This document shows, one piece after another, positions 44,401 through 51,967 of a stretch of 64,000 nucleotides of DNA. The stretch covers positions 371,409 to 435,408 of the forward strand of contig NZ_FCOQ01000009.1 of the NCBI RefSeq assembly GCF_900021165.1, in the 5' to 3' direction. Under the pieces are notes generated by a model. That model ran no database searches. It was given only the letters and a program-made list of their open reading frames with translations, and was not told where the DNA came from. Position 1 is the stretch's first letter; each line of letters begins with the position of its first letter. Made by a program: the position numbers and the translations under genes. This DNA is from Paenibacillus phocaeensis (GTDB taxonomy: Bacteria; Bacillota; Bacilli; Paenibacillales; Paenibacillaceae).

Positions 44401-46329
44401 ACCGAAAGTGACCATCTGTTTCGGAGCGACAGGTCCATGTTGATAATGACGGTAACCCCCGATTTGATACGAGCCGTCAAGAAAAGCCAGCGAAGCGTTC
44501 TTGTCTCCCTCGAACCCAAATGCAGCCGTCATTTGCGGATGGGCTTCAAATTGATATTGGCCTTCCCCGCGCAATGACTCCAGTGCGTTCAGCACCTTGG
44601 AATAAGCCATGATCCGATCCTGTTCCACAGCTCCTGCACCGAGTGCCAGCGCTTCTTGAACGGCCTTCTTCAGTTCATCCACCGATTGTGCCGTATAGCC
44701 AGTCACAACCGCATTTCGAATGGAGCCGATCTGTTCCGCCACTTCATCCAGCCCAATGTTCAGCACCAGGTGGCTTATGGCTAACTCTAACTGATCATAA
44801 GCCAGATCAAGATCCGCTTGCTTTACATCCATATTGTTCAATTGAGCACGGGCTTGTGTCAGTGCGATTTCAACTTGAGACCAGCTCGAACTATTGAACA
44901 GCCTTCTGTTATATTGTTCGGCGTCCTTGACGAGAGACTGCAAACCGCTTCGATCCACATCGCTCTTCTCGACAATGCGCAGCATTCCCGTGCCGAGATC
45001 CGATTCGGATTTGAAAACGCCCGAAACCGATTTGCCGAAATACTCGTTTTGCGATTCGAAGCTTTTGTTCATTACCTTCCAGCGGTATTCGCCCGAACCC
45101 AGCGCTTGCTGCGATAAAACAAGGGCGTACCGCGTATTTTGTGTTAGAGCATACTGGAGCGGAACCGTTGTGATCGCGCCGCTTATCACCTGATTCTGAG
45201 CGACGGACGTCTCGGCCAATGCCGTCCCTGTCGGCAGTCCTTGGCTGTCTGTCGCATACAATTTAACCAACAGATCGCTGACCGGCTCGTTCGCTCTATT
45301 GACTACAACCTGAACATATTCCATCTCGAAACTTTCATTAACCGTAAACGTCTGATATCTGTCCTGCTGGTCCCCTTTAGCGCCGAAAGTATATTCTTTC
45401 GATCCGCTGCCCATAAAGTCAATTTTAATCCGGGTCTCTCTCTTTTTGAGAGCCGCCTGAGCGTCTAACAAAGCTTGGAGAGCGTCATCGATTTCCTGCT
45501 GCGTTGCATCCGGCTTCTCAAGGAGGGTCTTGGCGGTTTCCCTCGCGGTTACGAAAGCTTGCCAGGAAACGTCCGTGAATAGCCCCTGCGTCATATCCTT
45601 AACTTTGCTATATTCATTCTGCAGAGCAATTTTGTCGACAACGTCCGCGCTGCTTAGCGCCAATCCGGAAAACGTCATGTTCCCGTCTCTTGCTTTGACT
45701 TGTGTCAATCTGCCTTCCACTTTCAAACTTACGTTCGCTGGGATCGCGATCTGATACTTATAGATCTGCGAAGCACCGCCCGCACCTATTTTTCTTGTCT
45801 CGACCCGAACATCGTCACTGTAAATGTGGATGTCCGCATCCGCTTGCCATACCCCGATTCCGAATACGACAGTGCTCTCTTGCGACTGCGGAGCGATATC
45901 AAAATTCCAGCCTACATTGTCGTAAGTCCCCGGATCGCGGCTTGCTTTTGGAAAAAAGATGCCAAACCCGGTGTCCCTGTCCCCTTGCTCGTACCCGGCC
46001 ATGCCATCCGTCCAGGAGTAAGACAAGTAATTGGCATCCCCGCCCTTGTCGGCTTTCCCTTCGGTTTCCGTGTCTCCATACACGCTGAAAGTGACGGTAC
46101 TGGAGGAAGCTTTTTTAATTACTTCCATCTTCCCTTGAGCGTCCCTTTTAAGATGCAGCCAGTCCACATTGCCGACCTGCGACAGATCCAGCTTGTATTC
46201 GCCTTGAACCTGGCCTTCCGTAACCTGCAGCCCCGGCGCGGCGTGGGCAGTTTGAAACGGGCCAATCGACGTAACAAGCAGACCTCCCAACAGGATCAGC
46301 GAGGTTAGTTTGGTGAGCGTTTTTTTCAT
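41422..46329 (-). CDS. S-layer-anchored six-hairpin-type glycoside hydrolase
   Basis: A 1635-residue exported protein. Signal peptide 1-30 (ending AHA); an N-terminal beta domain resembling carbohydrate-binding modules (to about 230); FIVAR-like helical repeats (about 234-300 and 457-585) around another beta domain; a catalytic-looking region (about 587-1265) with a beta-sandwich then an alpha-helical part (YLHVGENGYARLFSHDTIGI, GYWTIDNYSALMGLAAYEYI, FSWWEGVAYPAASSP, IIIGRGIPKEW) recalling (alpha/alpha)6 glycosidases; an Ig-like domain (1307-1390); a G/N/S linker (about 1394-1457); three SLH repeats. The start at 46329 follows AAGGAGG. It lies 74 bases after the binding protein in the alpha-glucoside locus, so it probably releases oligosaccharides at the cell wall. 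No GH family could be assigned. Confidence 0.82.
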   Translation of the reverse strand: MKKTLTKLTSLILLGGLLVTSIGPFQTAHAAPGLQVTEGQVQGEYKLDLSQVGNVDWLHLKRDAQGKMEVIKKASSSTVTFSVYGDTETEGKADKGGDANYLSYSWTDGMAGYEQGDRDTGFGIFFPKASRDPGTYDNVGWNFDIAPQSQESTVVFGIGVWQADADIHIYSDDVRVETRKIGAGGASQIYKYQIAIPANVSLKVEGRLTQVKARDGNMTFSGLALSSADVVDKIALQNEYSKVKDMTQGLFTDVSWQAFVTARETAKTLLEKPDATQQEIDDALQALLDAQAALKKRETRIKIDFMGSGSKEYTFGAKGDQQDRYQTFTVNESFEMEYVQVVVNRANEPVSDLLVKLYATDSQGLPTGTALAETSVAQNQVISGAITTVPLQYALTQNTRYALVLSQQALGSGEYRWKVMNKSFESQNEYFGKSVSGVFKSESDLGTGMLRIVEKSDVDRSGLQSLVKDAEQYNRRLFNSSSWSQVEIALTQARAQLNNMDVKQADLDLAYDQLELAISHLVLNIGLDEVAEQIGSIRNAVVTGYTAQSVDELKKAVQEALALGAGAVEQDRIMAYSKVLNALESLRGEGQYQFEAHPQMTAAFGFEGDKNASLAFLDGSYQIGGYRHYQHGPVAPKQMVTFGVTDTSNIKWYNAEGYLPAFINEYAKNEMEYKIESFANKHTVDGKDYVINYSRMTVTNHSGETRLLPVVSNNLIPINEAANQVYTIAPGETVIRDYAIEADKYEYFDEGKTVFTSLTREQVAGQGNFDDNYNAMKLYWNNRLSAIVDLDLPNQELVHAFKAGYIYTLIIKDDTYLHVGENGYARLFSHDTIGILVQLIESGDFAYAEDYLNSIPLTGGINIETGEVDPDQYWDANWKLPWAYAVYLSKTGDASIFDKMMTGDDGSQGTVFEKRVKIGARSIETDRMGDGGIMKETYAIDDKGYWTIDNYSALMGLAAYEYITRELYRIKGDASYLAEADWAEAQHADLLTKFTDKLQKTITDNGLHYIPASVVESNDKNRMRDSRDANWASMYLFGRWLWDGYLYGAEQPEDNINLTMMDDTYTYGIERRMNEQTTDSPYNFGGYPHGFYSSAYNAGYGSSALRGEQYRDMGIKAYEFMIENSMSGPFSWWEGVAYPAASSPWTATNEWLGLQNTPGGGGSAQHMWGQAVNSKVLRDSLIAERIFDQNEKYEIIIGRGIPKEWVENAALHNHVVVEVQNYPAFQGGRVGYKIERQANQLIVTLTRRLEQAKADTDNASFSIQLPSMVNNILETSVGVVDEGKGIVTVPINTDSVTITLADLPGLSDVELDYAALKIGFTAGDSDSSVTQNVTLGKTGEHGSTITWASSDPGVISETGIVKRPSVTTQVTLTATLEKNGVKMQKTFVLTAKAKPDGNPGNPGNGGGNNGGNSGGANSGTNNNSDGSHRNDGTNGNGTNSGNTSNGNNSGAKGNTETTFSKFTDIANHWAREAIATAVESGIIKGYEDGTFRPNGAVTRSEILVMLSRALGLKQEDMPLSFKDAAKIPVWARPYIAGAVKSGLANGYEDGTFRPGAKITRMEFVALVARALNLQPETNATLPFADSNQIPSWGAGYAAALYQAGLIEGKENNRFAPNDPVTRAEAVTLLLRLAHE

Positions 46330-46402
46330 TGCCCCTCTTGCCTCCTTCTTGATTTTCGAGAAACGGCTGGACCTTGGCATAGCCGAAAGTCCAGCCCGGT
46401 AA

Positions 46403-47677
46403 TTAATTTTCTCCGTATTCGTCTTGCAGATGGTTCAGCAGTTGCTCCACCGTCAATCCGTCTTTTTTGAAAATAATTTCCTCCACGCCTTTTAACAGAT
46501 CGGCATGAAACGCTTTGGTTTGTTCCGGATAAGCAAACGGCATCCCGACTTTTTCCATATTGTCAAATACCGGTTTCAATTCCGGGTTTTGTTCCAGATA
46601 TTTCGGAAGAAGCGCGGATACGGCCGGCGAGTAACCCACCGCATCGATCGCGTTGACTTGCGCTTCATCCCTTAGCGCATATTTAATGACCGACATCGCT
46701 TCTTCTTTATGCTTGCTGCCGGCCAGAATGGACAGGCCGTGGGAGTAAGCGCTTTGCGCTTCAACCGTGCCCTTCGGCATGGGCAAAGCGATCATTTCCA
46801 TATCCGGATTGGCTTCTTTTAAGTGGCCGACATACCATGGGCCCGCCGTGGACATTGCGCCTTTCTCCTGGCTGAACACTTCGCCGTCCCATGGGGCTCC
46901 CACTTCGATCGGGGCAATAGCAACTTGATTTTTCAGGAACAAATCCACAAAGAATTGCACGCCGGCCACGTTTTCTTTGGAATTGATCGTTTTCCCGAAC
47001 CCCCAATCTCCACCGAAAGCATGTACATATTGCGTGATATGGAAAGGATCGATGCTGCCGATAATTCCTTTGACATCGTTGGTGGTCATGGCTTTGGCCA
47101 GTTCGACCACCTCATCCATCGTTTCCGGATATTTCGTGATCCCCGATTGCTCGAACATGGCTTTGTTGATCGCGAGCATAGAGGTGGAGGAATCGTAAGG
47201 AATGCCGTACAGTTTATCGTCGTCCGTCCAGCCTTTGTATAGCGAAGCGGTAATCCGGTCCTTCTCGAACCCAACCTGGTCGATCAGCTCATCCAGCGGG
47301 GCTAAAACGCCTTTTTTGATATACTCGTAGTTTCCTTCATCAGACATGGCGATAATGTCGGGACCTACGCCAGCAGCAATGGCAGATGGAATCGCTTTCC
47401 AAAATTCATCGCTCGTAGGATACATTTGCATTTTGACTCTAATGTTTGGATATTCTTTTTCAATCCCGTCCACCATAAACTCAAAGTTCTTCTGCTCGGA
47501 CGCATTGGCCCAATACGCCATCGTTACCTCGACGGTTTCCTTCTTTTCTTGCTTGGCTCCTTCGCCATTGCCTGAAGCGCTGTTGTTCGTGCTGCCGGCA
47601 TTGGAACTCGATCCGCACCCTGCTGCGGCAAGCATCAGCAATAGGGAGCATAATAACAGGACTACGTTCTTTCTCAT
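46403..47677 (-). CDS. Sugar ABC transporter substrate-binding lipoprotein, MalE/UgpB-like
   Basis: A 424-residue lipoprotein, shorter than the LipO-type ones: signal VVLLLCSLLLMLAA, lipobox AAGC, S/N/G linker, then a family-1 binding domain (EYPNIRVKMQMY, GPDIIAMSD, YGIPYDSSTSMLAINKAMFE, GAMSTAGPWYVGHL). AAAGGGG precedes the ATG. It has its own promoter with the direct repeats of this locus (47732-47794) and probably feeds the permeases at 54354-56120, which lie at the other end of the cluster. The adjoining S-layer enzyme gene is likely read from the same promoter. Confidence 0.9.
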   Translation of the reverse strand: MRKNVVLLLCSLLLMLAAAGCGSSSNAGSTNNSASGNGEGAKQEKKETVEVTMAYWANASEQKNFEFMVDGIEKEYPNIRVKMQMYPTSDEFWKAIPSAIAAGVGPDIIAMSDEGNYEYIKKGVLAPLDELIDQVGFEKDRITASLYKGWTDDDKLYGIPYDSSTSMLAINKAMFEQSGITKYPETMDEVVELAKAMTTNDVKGIIGSIDPFHITQYVHAFGGDWGFGKTINSKENVAGVQFFVDLFLKNQVAIAPIEVGAPWDGEVFSQEKGAMSTAGPWYVGHLKEANPDMEMIALPMPKGTVEAQSAYSHGLSILAGSKHKEEAMSVIKYALRDEAQVNAIDAVGYSPAVSALLPKYLEQNPELKPVFDNMEKVGMPFAYPEQTKAFHADLLKGVEEIIFKKDGLTVEQLLNHLQDEYGEN

Positions 47678-47731
47678 CTGTCACTACCCCTTTAATGAGT
47701 ATGAATTTCACCTTGAAGCGGTGTTACCTTC

Positions 47732-47794
47732 ATCTTAGCTGGGCGGAATAACGGGGCAAACAGAGGATATTTACATATCTCCGCGATTTTTTAC
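47732..47794 (-). promoter_or_regulatory. Binding-protein promoter with paired direct repeats
   Basis: On the minus strand, in order: GTAAAAAATCGCGG (47794-47781), GTAAATATCCTCTG (47774-47761), then immediately TTTGCC (-35, 47760-47755), a 17-base spacer and TAAGAT (-10, 47737-47732). The repeats start 20 bases apart. The distal repeat overlaps the stop codon of the response regulator. The same plan recurs at 56212-56274. Confidence 0.72.
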
Positions 47795-49392
47795 TTTCCC
47801 AAGCAAGTTTTGCGATATTCATTTGGCGGGAGCCCGTATAGCTTCTTAAAGCAGATATAATAGTTATCAATACTATTAAATCCGACCTTTTCCGCAATCT
47901 CATAAGTTTTCAATTTCCCATCCTTCAATAATTCAAGCGATTGCTTGACGCGGTAGCGGTTGATGTAAGGAATCAGCATAGAGCCGGTCTCTTCCTTAAA
48001 AATACGACTCAAGTAGCTGTGATTCAGACCGACGTAATTTGCCAGTTCATCCAAGGTTAGATCATGCGCATAATTTTGGTGAATATAATGGATCACCCTT
48101 TTGATTTTGTAGTTCGTGGAAGCCCCGTCCGCACGGGTCTCCCGGAAGGCCTCCAGTTCCCGAACCAAGAGGAGGCGAAGCTCCTCCACCCGCTCCGCTG
48201 CCATAATATCCCGCATTCCTGCGGAGTCCTCCTCTCCGCTTCCTTCCTTCAGGAACGACTGGATCAGATAGTGCAGGTTTACGCAGAACTCCAAGGCTTC
48301 ACGACGCCCGACACACCGCTTTCCCTTGATCTCGTCGAACAACCCATGAATAACAGTGATCGCCTCCGTTACGTTCTTTTCGGTTAAAGCCTTTTTGACG
48401 CCCTGCTCGGCCCGTAAGAACAGAGGCTTGGCATCATCCCCTTTTAGGGCACCGGGTTCGAAAGCTACCACATTGCCCCGATCCTCAAAAAACAGCATTT
48501 CCGAAGCTTCCCGCGCTTCATGATACGCCTTGGGGATTTCAAGCAGATCGGGATGGAGACCGCTGACGCTGAAACTGACTTGAATATTCAGAAATTGCTT
48601 TAGCGTCTTTTCGATTTTGCGGATCAATCTCCAGCGATCTTCCCATATCTCGTTCATACTTCGGGTTTCCGAATCGGATTTTAGGATGACGATTTCCTTC
48701 GGCCCCATTTGAAACAGTTCCAGTTCCTTGTACCGGTTCAGCACTTCATGTAGAATATTCAGGATCGAAAAGCCAAGCAGATGCTCCATGCCTTTCTTAT
48801 AGCGCTCTTTTACTTTCTCGTACTGGTCGATACTCACCAGGATGCAGCATACATTCGGCTGCTTCAGATTCAGGCCGTACAACTTCTTCTTTTGTTCAAT
48901 CTCCCATTGATGGCGAACGACCCCAATCGCCAGATCGCGCAAAAATAGAGTTTTTAATTCATTGCGGTTCTTCTCCATGTTTTGTTGAAAAGATGCAAGG
49001 TGATCCTCCTTTGGCCGGTGATGGAGCAGCTTCTGAACGCGAACCATAGCATCGAACACGGCCGCCCGGGTTAAATTGGGCTTATGAATGTAATCGCTGG
49101 CCCCCAGCCGCATGGCTTCCCTGACGTATTCAAACTCGTTATGGCTGCTGAGAATAATAACTTTGCCGGAATACTCCCTTTGCTGCAGCTCTCTCAGCAC
49201 TTCAAGCCCATCCATCAACGGCATTCGGATATCCAGGAAGAGGACATCCGGACGGAGCTCATCGATTTTCTCCAACGCCTCCCGTCCATTCGAGGCCTCC
49301 CCAACCAGATAATAACCATGCTGCTCCCAGTCCAGAAAGGTCTTGAAATTCATCCGGATGAAAGACTCGTCATCCACAATCATGATTTTCAT
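47791..49392 (-). CDS. Two-component response regulator, YesN/AraC type
   Basis: A 533-residue regulator: receiver domain (IMIVDDESF, phospho-acceptor D54 in FLDIRMP, K in YIHKP), linker with a degenerate cyclase-like stretch, and C-terminal AraC domain (LTLDELANYVGLNHSYLSRI; KLYGLPPNEYRK). GGAGGG precedes the ATG, which overlaps the stop of the kinase gene as ATGA, so the pair is translated together. It is the natural candidate to bind the matched direct repeats at 47761-47794 and 56241-56274 and activate the binding protein and the permease-phosphorylase operon. Confidence 0.92.
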   Translation of the reverse strand: MKIMIVDDESFIRMNFKTFLDWEQHGYYLVGEASNGREALEKIDELRPDVLFLDIRMPLMDGLEVLRELQQREYSGKVIILSSHNEFEYVREAMRLGASDYIHKPNLTRAAVFDAMVRVQKLLHHRPKEDHLASFQQNMEKNRNELKTLFLRDLAIGVVRHQWEIEQKKKLYGLNLKQPNVCCILVSIDQYEKVKERYKKGMEHLLGFSILNILHEVLNRYKELELFQMGPKEIVILKSDSETRSMNEIWEDRWRLIRKIEKTLKQFLNIQVSFSVSGLHPDLLEIPKAYHEAREASEMLFFEDRGNVVAFEPGALKGDDAKPLFLRAEQGVKKALTEKNVTEAITVIHGLFDEIKGKRCVGRREALEFCVNLHYLIQSFLKEGSGEEDSAGMRDIMAAERVEELRLLLVRELEAFRETRADGASTNYKIKRVIHYIHQNYAHDLTLDELANYVGLNHSYLSRIFKEETGSMLIPYINRYRVKQSLELLKDGKLKTYEIAEKVGFNSIDNYYICFKKLYGLPPNEYRKTCLGK

Positions 49393-51182
49393 ATCGCCGT
49401 TCCCTCCTCACGGGCTTGATTGAGTTCCGAATGGTGCAAGATCGCGGGGATTAGAATGCGCACCGTTGTTCCTTCATCCGGATGACTATGAATGGATACC
49501 CCATACCTCATGCCAAAATGAAGCTTCAATCTCCGGGACACATTCCCGATTCCGATCGAATTCATCGTCTGTTCATTGGACGTTTCCTGCTGCAGCAGCT
49601 CATTCAGCCGATCTGGCTCGATCCCGCATCCGTTGTCGGAGATGGTGAATCGGATATCGCTTTCCACAAGCTCCGCATGGATGTTCAGAACATATTGCCG
49701 GTCATCCCCGGCAAACGCATGAAATACCGCATTTTCCACAAACGGCTGTACCAAAAACTTCAGTGTCCTGTAGGGCAGGACTTCCGGCGCGACATCCATC
49801 TCAAAGTCAAACACATTATAGTAGCGCAGTTGGAGCAGTTCGAGATAACTCCGAATAAACGTCATTTCCTCCTCAATCGAGACAAATTCCCGGGTATTGC
49901 GCGTGGAAAAGGACAAAACCCGGATCATATCATCAATCGCATCCGTAATGTTGTCCGCCATCTGGGCCTGGGACATCCATTTAATGACCGAAAGCGTATT
50001 GTAGATGAAATGGGGATTAATTTGGTTTTGAAGCGCATTCATCTCCGCACTTCTTTTTTTCTTCTCCTCCAGTTTGATTTGTTCAATCAATTCCTTGATT
50101 TCGGCCGTCATCCGGTTAAACGAACGGGAGAGATGCCCCACTTCATCCAGACTGTCCTGCCGGGAAATCACATTAAAGTCGCCTTTCTCGACCTTGCGCA
50201 TTAAGCGGTTCAACCTGCGGATCGGATTGGAAATACTGCCGGATACGAAGTACGCCGTTACGAATCCGAGTACAACGAGCAACCCTACCAGTAACATAGC
50301 AAAATTGCGAATCCGATTGATTTCGGCAAACAGCTTGTTGCGGTGAATAAGACTGTAAAACTCCCAGCCCGAAACACTCGATGTATGATGAACGACATAG
50401 TAATTGCGATTTCCCCGTTCAATTTCACCCATCAGTTGCTTGAGATCCGCCCCAATCATTCCCGGCGTCGCGCTGAACACCACCGTTCCTTGTTCATCCA
50501 CGATAAATTGATTAACATCCCGCTTGTCCGTAAGTCCGCTAAACAGCTGTTCTAACTGCTCCACCCGGAAGTTAACCAGCAGCACCCCCAACTTCTGATA
50601 GTTGTTTGCATCCACCAGCACCCTGCCCACGGACAATACGGAACGGGGTTTGGCGTACATCTGCTTCTCCTCGTGCATGCCGATCAGAACCGGCTTCTCC
50701 GCATTGTCCAGAATCTTCCGGTACCAGGGTTCATTCACAGGACTGTATTTATAATTAAAAGTCGTATCATAGCCCCTTCGATAAATTAAAGTGCTGTTCA
50801 CGGGATAGATTAAAATCGAATCGATGCTAGGATTAAACGTCATCAGATTCTTAAATACGCTGTCGCTAATATAGCGGTAGTCCATACTCTTCTCGAAGGT
50901 TTCATAAGGCACGGCGGAGTAATCCTTCGATAGAATTTCCATCAGCGTTTGGTCATAGAACGGCTGTTCCGACGATTTGATCATACCGCTGACGAAGGAA
51001 TCCGCCGTGGAGACCATTTGCCGATTCGTCTCCTGAAAAGATTTGACGATACGGGATTCGAATATCGACATGGCATAGGTATAGAAGTAAATGCTGACCA
51101 CCACTAGAGGGACAATCATGAGTATCGAATAGGTCAAAAACAGCTTCTGCCGAATGCTTCGATCCTGAAATCGCTTCCACAT
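49389..51182 (-). CDS. Sensor histidine kinase, YesM type
   Basis: A 597-residue membrane kinase: helix one (LFLTYSILMIVPLVVVSIYF), extracellular dCACHE-like sensor, helix two near residue 300 (FAMLLVGLLVVLGFVTAYFV), HAMP region (SLDEVGHLSRSFNRM), phospho-acceptor H in NQINPHFIYNTLS, and HATPase motifs FTISDNGCGI. No other in-frame start exists upstream of 51182. The AAAGGAG site is 13 bases away and better placed for a two-codon frame (51182-51190) that overlaps this start. It is coupled to the regulator by ATGA overlap. Confidence 0.9.
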   Translation of the reverse strand: MWKRFQDRSIRQKLFLTYSILMIVPLVVVSIYFYTYAMSIFESRIVKSFQETNRQMVSTADSFVSGMIKSSEQPFYDQTLMEILSKDYSAVPYETFEKSMDYRYISDSVFKNLMTFNPSIDSILIYPVNSTLIYRRGYDTTFNYKYSPVNEPWYRKILDNAEKPVLIGMHEEKQMYAKPRSVLSVGRVLVDANNYQKLGVLLVNFRVEQLEQLFSGLTDKRDVNQFIVDEQGTVVFSATPGMIGADLKQLMGEIERGNRNYYVVHHTSSVSGWEFYSLIHRNKLFAEINRIRNFAMLLVGLLVVLGFVTAYFVSGSISNPIRRLNRLMRKVEKGDFNVISRQDSLDEVGHLSRSFNRMTAEIKELIEQIKLEEKKKRSAEMNALQNQINPHFIYNTLSVIKWMSQAQMADNITDAIDDMIRVLSFSTRNTREFVSIEEEMTFIRSYLELLQLRYYNVFDFEMDVAPEVLPYRTLKFLVQPFVENAVFHAFAGDDRQYVLNIHAELVESDIRFTISDNGCGIEPDRLNELLQQETSNEQTMNSIGIGNVSRRLKLHFGMRYGVSIHSHPDEGTTVRILIPAILHHSELNQAREEGTAI

Positions 51183-51190
51183 TAACGCAT
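51182..51190 (-). other. Two-codon minigene (ATG CGT TAA) overlapping the kinase start
   Basis: ATG-CGT-TAA follows AAAGGAG at a near-ideal five to six bases, and its last A is the first base of the kinase ATG (TAATG). Ribosomes recruited here would end at once and could restart on the kinase codon. It may be chance, but no other well-placed site serves the kinase gene. Confidence 0.45.
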
Positions 51191-51219
51191 ATCGACTCCT
51201 TTACGCGACAATCCATAAA

Positions 51220-51272
51220 CTATGTAAGTTGAACGTTATAGACGGTCGGAAAGCAACGTTCAACTTACATAG
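51220..51272. repeat. Perfect 18-bp inverted repeat between phosphoglucomutase and kinase genes
   Basis: CTATGTAAGTTGAACGTT (51220-51237) and its exact complement (51255-51272) flank a 17-base loop. It lies 14 bases past the stop of the beta-phosphoglucomutase gene. On the minus strand only TTTATGG follows, so it is a weak terminator at best; it could protect the 3' end of the transcript or serve as a protein site. Confidence 0.65.
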
Positions 51273-51286
51273 CGGCTTCTGTTCTA

Positions 51287-51967
51287 CTATCTTTCAAATT
51301 GCTTTCTTATTTTTTCAAGTGTAAGCAATCCGGTCTCTGCCACAATAAAATCAGCGGCCGATAGCGCATCCGCGTCTCCTACGCCTACGGCAAACATGCC
51401 GGCGCTTTGGATCGCCCGAATTCCCGCCTCCGCGTCCTCCACCCCAACGCAATAACGGGGATCCACCCCCATTTCCTCCGCCGCTTTCAAAAAAATATCG
51501 GGAGCGGGTTTACCGTGCGCCACGCTCGCCGGATCTACGATCACGTCAAAGTAAGACTCCACCTTTAACTGCCGCACGAGGGTTCTGGCGTTACGGCTTG
51601 CCGAGGCCAGTCCGCTTGGAATTCCCGCCTGCTTGAGATCGCGAAACAGGTCCAGGATGCCCGGCAAAATGTCCGATTCGTCTACCCGCTTAATCAGAAG
51701 TTGATAATTTTCATTTTTACGGGCGGCCCATTCCTGCTTCTGCTCCATCGTGTAAAATTTGCCCCCGTCGGGGAGTTGGCTCAGTATCTTCTCCAAGGAA
51801 GCCATGCGGTCAATTCCTTTCAATTGCTCGTTGAACTTCCGGTCAAATGGACAGCCAAGCTCATCGGCGAGAAGCTTCCAAGCTTCATAATGGTATTTTG
51901 CCGTATCTGTAATTACGCCGTCGAGATCAAAGATCATTGCCCGAATTTTCCGATGCTCTTTATTCAT
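51287..51967 (-). CDS. pgmB: Beta-phosphoglucomutase, HAD superfamily
   Basis: A 226-residue enzyme converting beta-glucose 1-phosphate to glucose 6-phosphate. The HAD nucleophile motif reads FDLDGVITDTAKYHYEAW, followed by the cap segment LKGIDRMASLEKIL, SASRNARTLV, the lysine in HGKPAPDIFL and the acid pair in GVEDAEAGIRA. All are typical of beta-phosphoglucomutase. Its ATG overlaps the stop of the GH65 phosphorylase gene as ATGA. The pairing is logical: inverting GH65 phosphorylases release beta-glucose 1-phosphate, which only this enzyme type brings into glycolysis. Confidence 0.94.
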   Translation of the reverse strand: MNKEHRKIRAMIFDLDGVITDTAKYHYEAWKLLADELGCPFDRKFNEQLKGIDRMASLEKILSQLPDGGKFYTMEQKQEWAARKNENYQLLIKRVDESDILPGILDLFRDLKQAGIPSGLASASRNARTLVRQLKVESYFDVIVDPASVAHGKPAPDIFLKAAEEMGVDPRYCVGVEDAEAGIRAIQSAGMFAVGVGDADALSAADFIVAETGLLTLEKIRKQFER

